Shown: one piece after another, positions 23,093 through 31,460 of the stretch
How positions within the stretch are numbered: the first letter of the stretch is position 1
Layout: every line of letters begins with the position of its first letter
From: Bacteroidales bacterium
GTDB lineage: Bacteria; Bacteroidota; Bacteroidia; Bacteroidales; UBA3824
NCBI GenBank assembly: GCA_017962175.1
Contig: JAGCVU010000121.1
Location: 1 to 37,328 of the forward strand
Length of the DNA: 37,328 bases
Reading direction: 5' to 3'
The notes under the pieces: model-generated
Told to the model about the DNA's origin: nothing
The model's database searches: none
The model's input: the letters and a program-made list of their open reading frames with translations, nothing else
Translations under genes and position numbers: made by a program

Positions 23093-23682
23093 TTTTTGGA
23101 ACTTGAGAATGCAAACCTCCGAACTATGGATAATGATATAATATTGTTTCTCCAGTATGGCATTTCGGGGTCGGTGACTATTTTGGTGATGCTGTATTCA
23201 AATGAGGCTACAATTTCAAACTTGGGCGAAAGGTAATATCTGAAGCCGGCAAGTCCGTCAATATCGTATTTTCTTATGTAATCCGGATTATCTGTTTCGG
23301 CTCCTGTTTCCTCTATAATTTTTGATGAAATTATATGATTGTAACATAAACCTAACTCAGCTCCCAATTTCTCCGTGAAATGATACTTGACGATAACCGG
23401 CAACTCTACATAGTTGAGTTTTGTTTTAAATTCGGTGTAGCCTTGTGTTTTTTTTACAGCTCCTTTTGACGAGAACAGCAACCCGGATTCAACAGCAATG
23501 GTTTTGTCTACCGGCGACGACACAGTGAATCCGGCGCGTATGCCGGGCTTGTGGTATCCGCCCTGCGTATCGCCGTCCACTTGGCAACCCGAGATGCCTA
23601 AATACAACGCTCCCGAGAAGCTCTGCGCCGTGACCGTGGCGGTGAGTGCCGCCACGGTGATTATTGTAAGTAACGCTTTCAA
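23089..23682 (-). CDS. Small outer-membrane beta-barrel protein (PorT/OMP_b-brl-like)
   Basis: A 197-residue protein whose start is a TTG at 23682. No ATG gives the signal peptide MKALLTIITVAALTATVTAQ, so the TTG is convincing. The mature part shows alternating strands typical of 8-stranded barrels: GIRAGFTVSSPV, IAVESGLLFSSKGA, LNYVELPVIVKYHFTEKLGAELGL (two strands) and GLAGFRYYLSPKFEIVASFE. It ends in a strand of hydrophobic and aromatic residues followed by a short charged tail. It starts 2 bases after the stop of the TPR/WG gene and overlaps ubiX by 4 bases. Role unknown; probably structural or a partner of the TPR/WG membrane protein. Confidence 0.82.
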   Translation of the reverse strand: MKALLTIITVAALTATVTAQSFSGALYLGISGCQVDGDTQGGYHKPGIRAGFTVSSPVDKTIAVESGLLFSSKGAVKKTQGYTEFKTKLNYVELPVIVKYHFTEKLGAELGLCYNHIISSKIIEETGAETDNPDYIRKYDIDGLAGFRYYLSPKFEIVASFEYSITKIVTDPEMPYWRNNIISLSIVRRFAFSSSKK

Positions 23683-23684
23683 TA

Positions 23685-25751
23685 TTATTCTTCTTCTATC
23701 TTGTTGCCTCTATTGTCGATGTGGAAGTAAATGGTGTCTTGTCCAACTTTGAGACAAACGAGAGCCTTGCCGTTGCAGAATGTTTCACCGGCGCCTTCCA
23801 TCTTGTGGTAGTTGAAGTCAAACATCGGCGCAATTACGATTTTGCCAGTAGTGTCGGCATATCCAAACTTGCCTTTCGACGGGTCTGACTTGTCGTAGCG
23901 ATATTTAAACAGCCACAAACCTTCGGTGGGACGACGCATACTCAAGAAGTAAGTTGTATCGTTGTTGATGTTGTTTTTAACCTCGTTGATATAGGCTATG
24001 CGGCGGTTTTCTGCATTGCGATATTTGCGTTGTGTAGCAGTGTCGGTGTTGTCGTAACGGATAGCGCGTTTGTAAGCTGTGATGGCGCTGTCGATGAAGT
24101 GCGGATTCTCGTTGGAGAAGTTAGCCATATAGTAGTCGCCGAGACTGATTTGGAGTTCTTGCGGTGTCTGCAATGCCTGAGTTTCAATTTCGGGCTGAGT
24201 GGTTTTGTCGGCGATGAATTTGCCAAGGAAGAATATAGCAGCCACGCCGAGCAGCAGAAGAAGCACGGTGATGAGTCCCCACCAAGCTTTGCGGCGGAGT
24301 TTTTTAGCGTGTGCGTTTTCGCTGATGTTGGGATCTTTGCGGCGAGCGTTCCAATATGCAAACGGAGCAATGAAAATGTTGAGCCATCGCAACCATTTGT
24401 TTTTGAAAAAGTTGGTACCTTTGTCTAACGACTTGGCAATCTCGTAGCGTTTTTTGAGATTATCGTCGGCTACGTTGTAGTTGAGTGCAGTTTTGAAACA
24501 GTCGGCTGCGTTGGCAAAGTCGCCCACTTCGAGGAGAGCTTCGCCTTGAGCCTCAAATTTTTTGGAGTTCGCTTCGGCGTTATCGCCATCTTTGAGCTCT
24601 GCTGCCTCCTCGTATTCTTCAGAGGCATTGATGTAGTCGCGAGTGGCAAAAAGCAAATCGCCCTTCATCATTTTGTACATAAACTTAAGGTTTTCGCAGT
24701 TTTCTTTGATGCCGGTGTCGATTTCGTCGATTCGGTCGGCAGCAACGTTGCCCTTGAAGTTGATGTATTCATATATATAAAGTGCGCGAGAATACTGGCT
24801 TTTGGCTGAGTATGCGTCGGCTTTGTATATCAAGTCGCTGAGCGAAGTGTTAGAAAGGTCGCCAAATTCAAAATCGTTGAGATAGTTGGCCACTTTGCTT
24901 TCTTCGCGGCGACGGTCGAAAATTTCTCTTTGTTTTTTGTTGAGGTTTGTCTTGTGCAGCAATTCAAGTTCCTCAAACAGCTGTTTGAATTTGAAAGAGT
25001 TTTCTAACTGTTCGATAGTGGGTTCTTCGCTGTTGGCTGATGTAGCGGCAATTGGCACAGCAGCTGCGGCCACGGGCGCTGCTGCCATCTGAGCTGCCAT
25101 AGCTTCGGCAATGGGACGCGGAGCCGATACAGTTTTAACAGTTTGTGTGGTAACTGTGGTAGTTGTAGTGGTGGTAGTGGTGTGAGTTTCGGGTTCGGTT
25201 TTTGTTTGAGACTCTGTGTTGGTTGTCTCAATATCTAAGTCGAAATCTAATAAGTCGTCGGCTTCGATTTTTGAAGTGTATTCATGTTCGGATTCAAACC
25301 ATTTGCCGGTGATTTTGAAATCGTTGAGCATAGCAAAAATGGCTTTGCTGTCGAAAATGGTGAGTTCTGTGCCGGTTTCTTTGGTGATACGCGAAGTCCA
25401 ATTATCCCACCAAGACGATTCTTCGGTGGTAAGTTTGGTGGGAACAAACAGTACCCATTTTTTGATGTCGTTTACTTGCATAAAAGGCAGATTGTCGTTG
25501 AGCGACTTTCTGATTTGTCCTTTTCGCGAGTTGGACACTCCGTCGGTGAAAAATTTTGGAAGATAGATAACCGATGTTTTGCCAAAGGTATCCACCTTTC
25601 TTTTGTCGTTTTCTAATATATCTGCCGATTTAAAAATGTTGTGGTCGGGATATTTTAGTCTCATAAGGTCTTCGCAAAGGTCGCAGAAATTGAGCCTTGC
25701 TACTTGTTCGTTTTCGTATGCTTTTCTAAATTCGTCCCACGTGTGCTGCAT
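23685..25751 (-). CDS. Single-pass membrane protein: nuclease-like N-terminus, TPRs, WG-type C-terminus
   Basis: A 688-residue protein not in any family I can name. Residues 1-155 are cytoplasmic and pattern-match a PD-(D/E)xK-like fold: an acidic helix (LNFCDLCEDLMRLKYPDH), KVDTFGKTSVIYLPKFF, QIRKSLNDNLPF, IKKWVLFVPTKLTTEE, WWDNWTSRI. The usual QxK strand is altered to YLPK, so activity is doubtful. A Thr-rich linker with a run of Thr (about 190-205) and an Ala-rich stretch follow. TPR-like helices occupy about 290-440, a membrane helix about 490-512, another TPR-like pair about 530-590, and a WG-type repeat (GKFGYADTTGKIVIAPMF) the end. The C-terminal third is predicted to be periplasmic. 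It heads an operon with the barrel gene and ubiX. Confidence 0.82.
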   Translation of the reverse strand: MQHTWDEFRKAYENEQVARLNFCDLCEDLMRLKYPDHNIFKSADILENDKRKVDTFGKTSVIYLPKFFTDGVSNSRKGQIRKSLNDNLPFMQVNDIKKWVLFVPTKLTTEESSWWDNWTSRITKETGTELTIFDSKAIFAMLNDFKITGKWFESEHEYTSKIEADDLLDFDLDIETTNTESQTKTEPETHTTTTTTTTTVTTQTVKTVSAPRPIAEAMAAQMAAAPVAAAAVPIAATSANSEEPTIEQLENSFKFKQLFEELELLHKTNLNKKQREIFDRRREESKVANYLNDFEFGDLSNTSLSDLIYKADAYSAKSQYSRALYIYEYINFKGNVAADRIDEIDTGIKENCENLKFMYKMMKGDLLFATRDYINASEEYEEAAELKDGDNAEANSKKFEAQGEALLEVGDFANAADCFKTALNYNVADDNLKKRYEIAKSLDKGTNFFKNKWLRWLNIFIAPFAYWNARRKDPNISENAHAKKLRRKAWWGLITVLLLLLGVAAIFFLGKFIADKTTQPEIETQALQTPQELQISLGDYYMANFSNENPHFIDSAITAYKRAIRYDNTDTATQRKYRNAENRRIAYINEVKNNINNDTTYFLSMRRPTEGLWLFKYRYDKSDPSKGKFGYADTTGKIVIAPMFDFNYHKMEGAGETFCNGKALVCLKVGQDTIYFHIDNRGNKIEEE

Positions 25752-25828
25752 AATTGTTTGAATATGTGTAAGTTGGTTGATGTTGTGTCTTTAAAGCCAC
25801 GGACAGAATTAACCTCCGTGTTTTAAGG

Positions 25829-25858
25829 CAAATATACACAAAATATCTATGCAACAAA
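25829..25858 (-). promoter_or_regulatory. Promoter of the TPR/WG-barrel-ubiX operon
   Basis: On the minus strand, TTTG (25858-25855), 18 bases, TATATTTG (25836-25829). The -7 box is perfect; spacing is one base short. The leader of about 70 bases contains a CACGG/CCGTG inverted repeat. Confidence 0.55.
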
Positions 25859-25891
25859 TATGTGGAGCGTTTTTTTTAAAAAAAAAGATAT

Positions 25892-26434
25892 TTAACGCGC
25901 TTTAATTGTTCCTTTTTTGAGTATTTCGGTAGCGTTTCGTTCTATGGCGAATGAGAATTTGTCGCCGGTGGCAGGGAGTGCCACGGTGGCAGAGCGTCCG
26001 GAGATTTCTTTTTTGATCAGTGGTGTGCCGCTGAGGTCGTAAATCACGAGGGTATCGGAGTTTTGTGCTTCAAAATCCCACGAAACCACAGCTATGCCAT
26101 CTTGAGCAAGAATTTCGTCGGAGTGCGAGCTGCTGAGTACAGAGGTTTTGAGAGCTGCAGTGGTGTTGGTAGAGTCGTTGGCACTTTGTGGTATGAACAT
26201 AACCACAGCCAAAACTGCTGCCGCTGCAATAGCGATAAGAGGGATAATGCTGATGATGGTACGATCCTTGTGAAGTTGTTTATGAGCCTGTAAGGATATT
26301 TCAGCTATGTCGGATGCCGACATTGCGAATTCATCATCGTCGGACAAGCGGCTTAACTCGTCGGGCGACGGACAGCCGAACCCGTTTAGGTAGTCGGCGC
26401 ATGTGGCTAATTGGTTATATTCGGTGGTTTGCAT
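25892..26434 (-). CDS. Small single-pass membrane protein, possible anti-sigma-like regulator
   Basis: A 180-residue protein. The first 57 residues are cytoplasmic and acidic (SPDELSRLSDDDEF), one membrane helix follows (IISIIPLIAIAAAAVLAVVMFI, about 60-82), and the rest is periplasmic. It contains a beta-rich segment resembling a C-terminal adhesion-like sandwich (DTLVIYDLSGTPLIKKEISG). It starts 42 bases after the sigma-like gene. This topology and gene order are those of sigma/anti-sigma pairs, but no recognisable anti-sigma motif (zinc-binding HxxxCxxC) is present: there is a Cys near 12 and 21 only. Function is therefore an inference from context. Confidence 0.75.
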   Translation of the reverse strand: MQTTEYNQLATCADYLNGFGCPSPDELSRLSDDDEFAMSASDIAEISLQAHKQLHKDRTIISIIPLIAIAAAAVLAVVMFIPQSANDSTNTTAALKTSVLSSSHSDEILAQDGIAVVSWDFEAQNSDTLVIYDLSGTPLIKKEISGRSATVALPATGDKFSFAIERNATEILKKGTIKAR

Positions 26435-26476
26435 TTTTTGTTAGTTAGCGTTGGTTATCTTTCTTATATAATGTCT

Positions 26477-27211
26477 TTAAGTATATTCATCAGTGTAAAG
26501 CATATCGAACAGGAGTGCGAGTGATTCTTCGTTGTAGTTGGTTTGCCTATTAAGATTTAGTCGTGAAATAATCCTACTGTTTGTTTTGCCTACATACATA
26601 CGCACCGCATCTGGTTTGTTTGTTTTGTTTTCGGCAGTGTTGCAAATCTGGCACAACTTGTCGAATATCTCTTTGTCGAGTTCGTTTCCTTCAATGAGCG
26701 TCAGTTGGGCGGTTTGATCGTCGGCCTTGCGTTTTAGATATTTTTCGAGGTCGTCTTGTGTAGGCTTTATCCTGAAAAACATTTTGCAGAAGAGCCTAAC
26801 TTTGGGAGCTTCAGACCCGAAAGAGGCTATCACTTTTTCGAGATACTTTTTCTCGTTCTCGATGATTAGTTTCTCTTCGGGGGTTGTCTGATGTCCCTGC
26901 CCTTGTTTTAGCACTGCGGTTTCGTATTCGCCGAAGCGCTTTTCTTTTGATGTTTCAGCTCTAAGAATCTCGAGCATCATTTTGTACAGCACCGACGAAA
27001 CGTAGGTTTCGGGTTTGGCGCGATGGTCGTACAAACTTTCGATTCTTTCGCGTTTGGTTATATATTTTTCAATTATCGTCTGCTTCGTATCCTCAAAGTT
27101 GTCGGGACTAATATACCCGGCTTTGATGTATTTCTTAACAATAATGTCGGTTATGGTTGTTATCATGCGCATTGTGAATACGCCTTCGTCGTTTTTTCCA
27201 AAAATTCTCAT
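26477..27211 (-). CDS. Divergent sigma-70-like factor (putative)
   Basis: A 244-residue protein from the ATG at 27211, which is preceded by purine-rich AAAGAAAG. The open frame runs 14 codons further to a TTG at 27253, but that codon is part of the -7 promoter box, so it cannot be the start. Residues 25-85 resemble sigma region 2: ISPDNFEDTKQTIIEKYIT, ETYVSSVLYKMMLEILRAE, matching the pattern of an acidic helix followed by a Trp/Tyr-containing melting helix. The C-terminal part (VRMYVGKTNSRIISRLNLN) could be a region 4 helix-turn-helix. The similarity is weak, and the region 2-4 spacing is longer than in ECF factors. It may act with the membrane protein encoded next to it. No named family recognised. 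Confidence 0.7.
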   Translation of the reverse strand: MRIFGKNDEGVFTMRMITTITDIIVKKYIKAGYISPDNFEDTKQTIIEKYITKRERIESLYDHRAKPETYVSSVLYKMMLEILRAETSKEKRFGEYETAVLKQGQGHQTTPEEKLIIENEKKYLEKVIASFGSEAPKVRLFCKMFFRIKPTQDDLEKYLKRKADDQTAQLTLIEGNELDKEIFDKLCQICNTAENKTNKPDAVRMYVGKTNSRIISRLNLNRQTNYNEESLALLFDMLYTDEYT

Positions 27212-27250
27212 CTGCTTTCTTTGTTGTATAAAGGTAGTTTTTTCATTCTG

Positions 27251-27258
27251 CAAAGATA
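27251..27258 (-). promoter_or_regulatory. -7 box of the sigma-like gene
   Basis: TATCTTTG on the minus strand, 39 bases before the ATG at 27211. No TTG at the -33 position is visible in the AT-rich upstream sequence. It decides the gene start by overlapping the TTG at 27253. Confidence 0.5.
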
Positions 27259-27338
27259 AGCGAAAATTTTTGTATTTTTTTGTATCTTAATTGTTGTTTT
27301 ATTTTTTTTGAAGTGAAATTTTTTTTTCGCTGATTATC

Positions 27339-27378
27339 AAAAAAAAATCCCACTCAAGCAACAAGCCTTTGTGGGATT
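27339..27378 (-). terminator. Intrinsic terminator of the MurF-like/Alr gene
   Basis: On the minus strand AATCCCAC (27378-27371) pairs with GTGGGATT (27353-27346), with a 17-base loop that can fold further, followed by nine T residues (27347-27339). It lies 26 bases after the stop codon. Confidence 0.8.
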
Positions 27379-27403
27379 AATTTCTCAAATTTTATTTCGT
27401 ATT

Positions 27404-29677
27404 TTATTCTACATAAACTCGTGCTACTCGGGGAGATATGCCGGTGAGTATTTCGTATGGAATTGTGCCTATGGCGTCTGCCATTTCGATAAGTTTGGTG
27501 TTGGTATCAAAAATAACAACTTCGTCGCCGGCACGACATTCTATATCGGTGATGTCTACCATGCACATGTCCATACAGATGTTGCCGATGATGGGGGCGC
27601 GGTGTCCGTTGATTTCTACTTGAAGATTGCCGTTGCCAAATTTGCGATTGAGTCCGTCGGCGTAACCTACAGGAATGAGGGCTATGCGCGAATTGCGGCT
27701 GATTTTGCCACGACGGTTGTAGCCAACGGTTTCGGTTTTGTCGATATTCTTGATTTGCACAATGTTGGTTTTCCATTTTGAAATGCCCATAAGTTGGTCG
27801 GTGGCTTCGTATGCCACGCCGTAGAGACCAATGCCAAGCCTTACCATATTAAACTGATAATCGGTAAAACGCTCAATACCAACCGAATTGCATATATGTC
27901 GCATTGGGTTGAGACCTGTTAATTGGCAAATGGTATCTGCCATTTGGGTAAAACGCTTAACCTGTGTGAGCGAAAAATCGTCTTCTTGATTATCGTCGGC
28001 GGCAACAAAATGGGTAAACATTGACACTATATTAATAGTGTCGATGTTTTGTTTTACGATGTTGCAAAATTCTTCTAATTCGTGTGTCATAAAGCCCGAA
28101 CGGTGCATGCCGGTATCGAGTTTTACGTGAACTGGATAGTTCTTAATGCCGCGTTCTTTGAGTATTTCGATAAGGCGGAGAGTGCGTTCTGATGAGAACA
28201 AAACGGGTTCGAGACGGTAGTTGATCAATTGCTTATAGTTGCGACCGTCGTAGTTCATTACCATAACGGGCATTTTGATATTGGCACGACGTAGGGCTAT
28301 ACCTTCTTCGGCAAACGCAACGCAAAGATAGTCTACACCATTGTTTTGCAACATGTTGGCAATTTGAAAACTGCCGCTACCGTAGCAATTGGCCTTTACC
28401 ATAGCAATCATTTTGGTTTGATTGTTTAACAATGCGCGGTAGTAGTTGAGATTGTGTTTAAGGGCGTTGAGACTAACTTCGAGAACTGTATCGTGGTTGC
28501 CGGTGTGGAAAAAGTCGAACGCATCGGCAAAATCGTCGTAACATTCGCCTTTGAGCAAAATGCCTCCGCCGGTGTAGGTTTGTTCGGCAAAATTATCGAT
28601 AAAGTCTTGAATAGTATCGTATTTGGTAATGCGGATAAATTCGTTGTGAGGTATTTGCTCGTAGTATCCTATAAACACAATGCGCGAAATGCCGCAACCA
28701 CGTGCTGCAAAAAATAGTTTTGCAAAAAATTCTTCTTTGGTGAGAGTTTCAAAATCGGGTTTTGCAATTACGGCAGTGAGCGAATTAAACTGATGCTGAC
28801 GAGCCATAAAATCAAAGCATTTGCATATAGCGTAGATGTTGTTTTTAGACGAAAAACAAGAAACTATGCCAATGTTGAAATCGCCCTGACGCATTTTGAT
28901 AAGCGGATCGGGAATTTCGAGACTCTTGAAAATGGGAGAGTGAACCGATGGAATATAAAGGTTTTGTTTGATGAGGTAGCAAAGGCATTGTGCGGCATCT
29001 TGAGCGTGTTCGGTGTCGCAAAACGGAATCTGGGCAATAACAGGATATTCAGATTGGTACTGAGATATGTTGATTGTAGTAAAAGTTTCTGATTTGCTGA
29101 ATGTTATTGCAAATTCCTCTTCTTTGAAATTTACAGTGTCGGCCTGTTCGATGGCGGCTATTGATGTGTATTCGTAATGGTCGGGAATTTGGCAGACTGC
29201 GATGTCGTAAGTGTTGTCTAAAAGGCTTACGTTTTCGAGAAAATCTAATTCAGAAGTGTAATGAGCGGTGGCAAAAACGTTTGCTGAGTTTTTGAGCAAA
29301 AGAGCCATCCAATCTTTTATACAGCATCGTCCGTTGCGTTGGGGTACGGCTATAATGGTGCCTTCGTAGCGGCGGATTACTTCGGTGATGTATTGGTTGA
29401 TGGCTGTGTTGATGTTGCGCACCTTTATATATACAGAGTCGGAGAAAGGCTCGGCGGTTAACGGTTCGGCATAAACAAAAATTCTTACGCCAAGATTGTG
29501 CATGCGTTCAATGGCGTTTGGCGGGTCTTTGAATTTGCGAAGGTCGAAATAGACCGAGTTTGGTAGCACGGCAGCGGTGGCTGCTCTTAATATCATTTGG
29601 TCGGCGTAGAGATTGGCGTCACCTGTAAATTCCTGTGCGTTGACAATATCAGCGATTTCTTTAACAGATAGTTTCAT
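27404..29677 (-). CDS. Alanine racemase fused to a degenerate MurF domain
   Basis: A 757-residue protein with the layout of the Bacteroidetes MurF-Alr fusion, whose members usually run to about 820. Residues 395-757 are an intact alanine racemase. The PLP lysine is K428 (AMVKANCYGSGS), with KLDTGMHRSGF, NSVGIERF, RLGIGLYG, catalytic Tyr653 (VGYNRRGKIS) and NICMDMCMVDIT. Residues 1-394 align in order with MurF, but the ATP-binding loop expected as GxxGKT reads AVPQRNGRC at 110-118. The NIG-AH segment and the DxYN motif of the C-terminal domain are also lost. The half is shorter than normal. It should still make D-alanine for peptidoglycan, but not act as a ligase. It has a -7 box of its own in the gap to the kinase gene (29694-29701). 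Confidence 0.9.
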   Translation of the reverse strand: MKLSVKEIADIVNAQEFTGDANLYADQMILRAATAAVLPNSVYFDLRKFKDPPNAIERMHNLGVRIFVYAEPLTAEPFSDSVYIKVRNINTAINQYITEVIRRYEGTIIAVPQRNGRCCIKDWMALLLKNSANVFATAHYTSELDFLENVSLLDNTYDIAVCQIPDHYEYTSIAAIEQADTVNFKEEEFAITFSKSETFTTINISQYQSEYPVIAQIPFCDTEHAQDAAQCLCYLIKQNLYIPSVHSPIFKSLEIPDPLIKMRQGDFNIGIVSCFSSKNNIYAICKCFDFMARQHQFNSLTAVIAKPDFETLTKEEFFAKLFFAARGCGISRIVFIGYYEQIPHNEFIRITKYDTIQDFIDNFAEQTYTGGGILLKGECYDDFADAFDFFHTGNHDTVLEVSLNALKHNLNYYRALLNNQTKMIAMVKANCYGSGSFQIANMLQNNGVDYLCVAFAEEGIALRRANIKMPVMVMNYDGRNYKQLINYRLEPVLFSSERTLRLIEILKERGIKNYPVHVKLDTGMHRSGFMTHELEEFCNIVKQNIDTINIVSMFTHFVAADDNQEDDFSLTQVKRFTQMADTICQLTGLNPMRHICNSVGIERFTDYQFNMVRLGIGLYGVAYEATDQLMGISKWKTNIVQIKNIDKTETVGYNRRGKISRNSRIALIPVGYADGLNRKFGNGNLQVEINGHRAPIIGNICMDMCMVDITDIECRAGDEVVIFDTNTKLIEMADAIGTIPYEILTGISPRVARVYVE

Positions 29678-29693
29678 TTCAATAATTTTTTTG

Positions 29694-29701
29694 CAAAGAT
29701 A
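29694..29701 (-). promoter_or_regulatory. -7 box of the MurF-like/Alr gene
   Basis: TATCTTTG on the minus strand, 17 bases before the ATG at 29677 and between it and the kinase stop. No -33 box; the gene could also be read through from the kinase operon. Confidence 0.45.
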
Positions 29702-29709
29702 GATAAATA

Positions 29710-31449
29710 TTATTTAGGCTGAGGATAGATGTGAATCTTGTTTTCTTCAGAGTTGAACACGCAAACCGAGTTGGTTTCTTTTTCGATGTCGTAAATCATC
29801 AAACCGTCGGTTTTGAGAAATTCGTACTTATCAACCTCGTATTGAGAGCCGTTGGCAGCGGTGCGGGTGTAAGTGTTGCCGAGAAACCAACCTCCGCCGT
29901 GTTCGCCTGCCGGAATAGTTTTGATACGAACTTCGTTGGGAAAATCAACCGCCACATTTTCCGATGAGTTGTCGAAGAAAATGATGATACGGCATCTGCG
30001 GTCGTTGAGACTGTGCAGAATGCAAGCGTAGTCGGTGGTGGAATTGTTATTGTATTTACCTACGGCTGTGCCCGAAAAGTCGAGTTCGTTTTGTGAGTCG
30101 GAGGCTATTTTCCACGATGTTGAAGAATTGCGGAAATACTTGTTTTCAACAAAATATTTCCAGAGAACCAGTTTGTAGTCGCATGGAGTAAGGTCTATCG
30201 CCTCTTTGGTCATAAACATAGAGTTGATTTGCTGGTATATTTTTGACGAAACGAGATGCTTTTTGGGAATATAACCCTTTGATCCTCGTAGCGATGTGGC
30301 CTCAACCCACGCTACACCATTGTTGACAATTTCAGGACGGTCGGGCACAATTTTGACAGTTTCGCCATAGTTGAGACGGTCGGTACGTTCGGCGGTAAGA
30401 CTGTCGGCCTTGTATAGATGAGCATTGTCGGCAATTACGTGCATTTGGTCGTGACGTCCAAATGTGAACACCGAAACGGCTATGGCAAGCAAAAACACTG
30501 AAACCACGAGCAGTACGGCAATGTTTCGCCAAGCTGATTGTTTCTTTTCGGTATCAACGGGGGCAAGTTCAAAAATCTGAGTGTTGAGTTTTTTGTCGTC
30601 GCCCGAAGTTTGTTTGGTGGCTGCCTTAACATCGTTGAGAAACGCTGCACAACTTTGATAGCGGTCTAACGGTTTTTTGGCAGTAGCCTTATATATAATG
30701 TCTTCCATTTGCGGCGAAACACCGGCATAGATAGAAGAGGGTGGGGGCAGGGGTTCGTTGATAATCTTGTTGTAAATGTCGTATTCTGAGAGTTTTATGT
30801 CGTAAGGGTGTTGACCCGTGAGCATCTGGAAAAATGTAATGCCAAGCGAATAAATATCGGTGCGTCGGTCTAAGGGCTGACCCTTAACTTGTTGCGGACT
30901 CATATAAAGAGCCGTTCCAACCTTTGTGCCGGGTTGAGTAAGGTGTTTGGGAGTTTCGCCAATAAGTTGGGCAATGCCAAAATCGAGAATTTTGATTTCG
31001 TCGTCGGCAGTGATGATAAAGTTGCCCGGCTTGATGTCGCGGTGGATAATGTTTTTGGAGTGCATATATCCAATGGCGTCGAGCATTTGCGAAATGTAGC
31101 GAACGGCACGGGGTTCGGGAATGGGTCCCGATTCGGTTTTGAGGTATTCGTCGAGAGGTGTTCCCTTGATGAGTTCCATTATTATAAACGTGCCTTCATC
31201 ACATTCTATATAATCGTAAATGCTTACAATGTGCGGGTGTTTGAGTTTGGATAAAATTATAGCCTCGTTTTTAAGACGCTCTTTGACGCCCTCCTTTTGT
31301 TCAAGAATAGGGTTGAGTTGTTTGATGGCTACACGACGACCGAGGAGCATATGTACAGCCTCGTATACACTGCCCATACCGCCTTGGTCGATAAGGCTGT
31401 CGATTTTGTAGTTGCCGAGCCGGTGTCCTATCATAGAGTCTTTTTTCAT
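29710..31449 (-). CDS. Hanks-type Ser/Thr protein kinase with external SH3-like domain
   Basis: A 579-residue protein with all kinase motifs: DQGGMGSVYEA (21-31), ATP-binding Lys43 (VAIKQ), HRDIKPGN (136-143, catalytic Asp138), DFG (156-158), and SPQQVKGQPLDRRTDIYSLG. A membrane helix lies at about 309-330. Outside the membrane is an SH3b-like fold (about 336-400: NAHLYKADS, LNYGETVKIV, AWVEATSLRGSKGYIPKKHL) and a further 180 residues of unknown fold. Kinases of this kind sense envelope signals through the outside part and phosphorylate Ser/Thr on cytoplasmic targets. The PP2C gene is 11 bases upstream and the FHA gene lies before that, giving kinase, phosphatase and phospho-reader in one operon. 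Confidence 0.95.
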   Translation of the reverse strand: MKKDSMIGHRLGNYKIDSLIDQGGMGSVYEAVHMLLGRRVAIKQLNPILEQKEGVKERLKNEAIILSKLKHPHIVSIYDYIECDEGTFIIMELIKGTPLDEYLKTESGPIPEPRAVRYISQMLDAIGYMHSKNIIHRDIKPGNFIITADDEIKILDFGIAQLIGETPKHLTQPGTKVGTALYMSPQQVKGQPLDRRTDIYSLGITFFQMLTGQHPYDIKLSEYDIYNKIINEPLPPPSSIYAGVSPQMEDIIYKATAKKPLDRYQSCAAFLNDVKAATKQTSGDDKKLNTQIFELAPVDTEKKQSAWRNIAVLLVVSVFLLAIAVSVFTFGRHDQMHVIADNAHLYKADSLTAERTDRLNYGETVKIVPDRPEIVNNGVAWVEATSLRGSKGYIPKKHLVSSKIYQQINSMFMTKEAIDLTPCDYKLVLWKYFVENKYFRNSSTSWKIASDSQNELDFSGTAVGKYNNNSTTDYACILHSLNDRRCRIIIFFDNSSENVAVDFPNEVRIKTIPAGEHGGGWFLGNTYTRTAANGSQYEVDKYEFLKTDGLMIYDIEKETNSVCVFNSEENKIHIYPQPK

Positions 31450-31460
31450 AATGTACGAAG

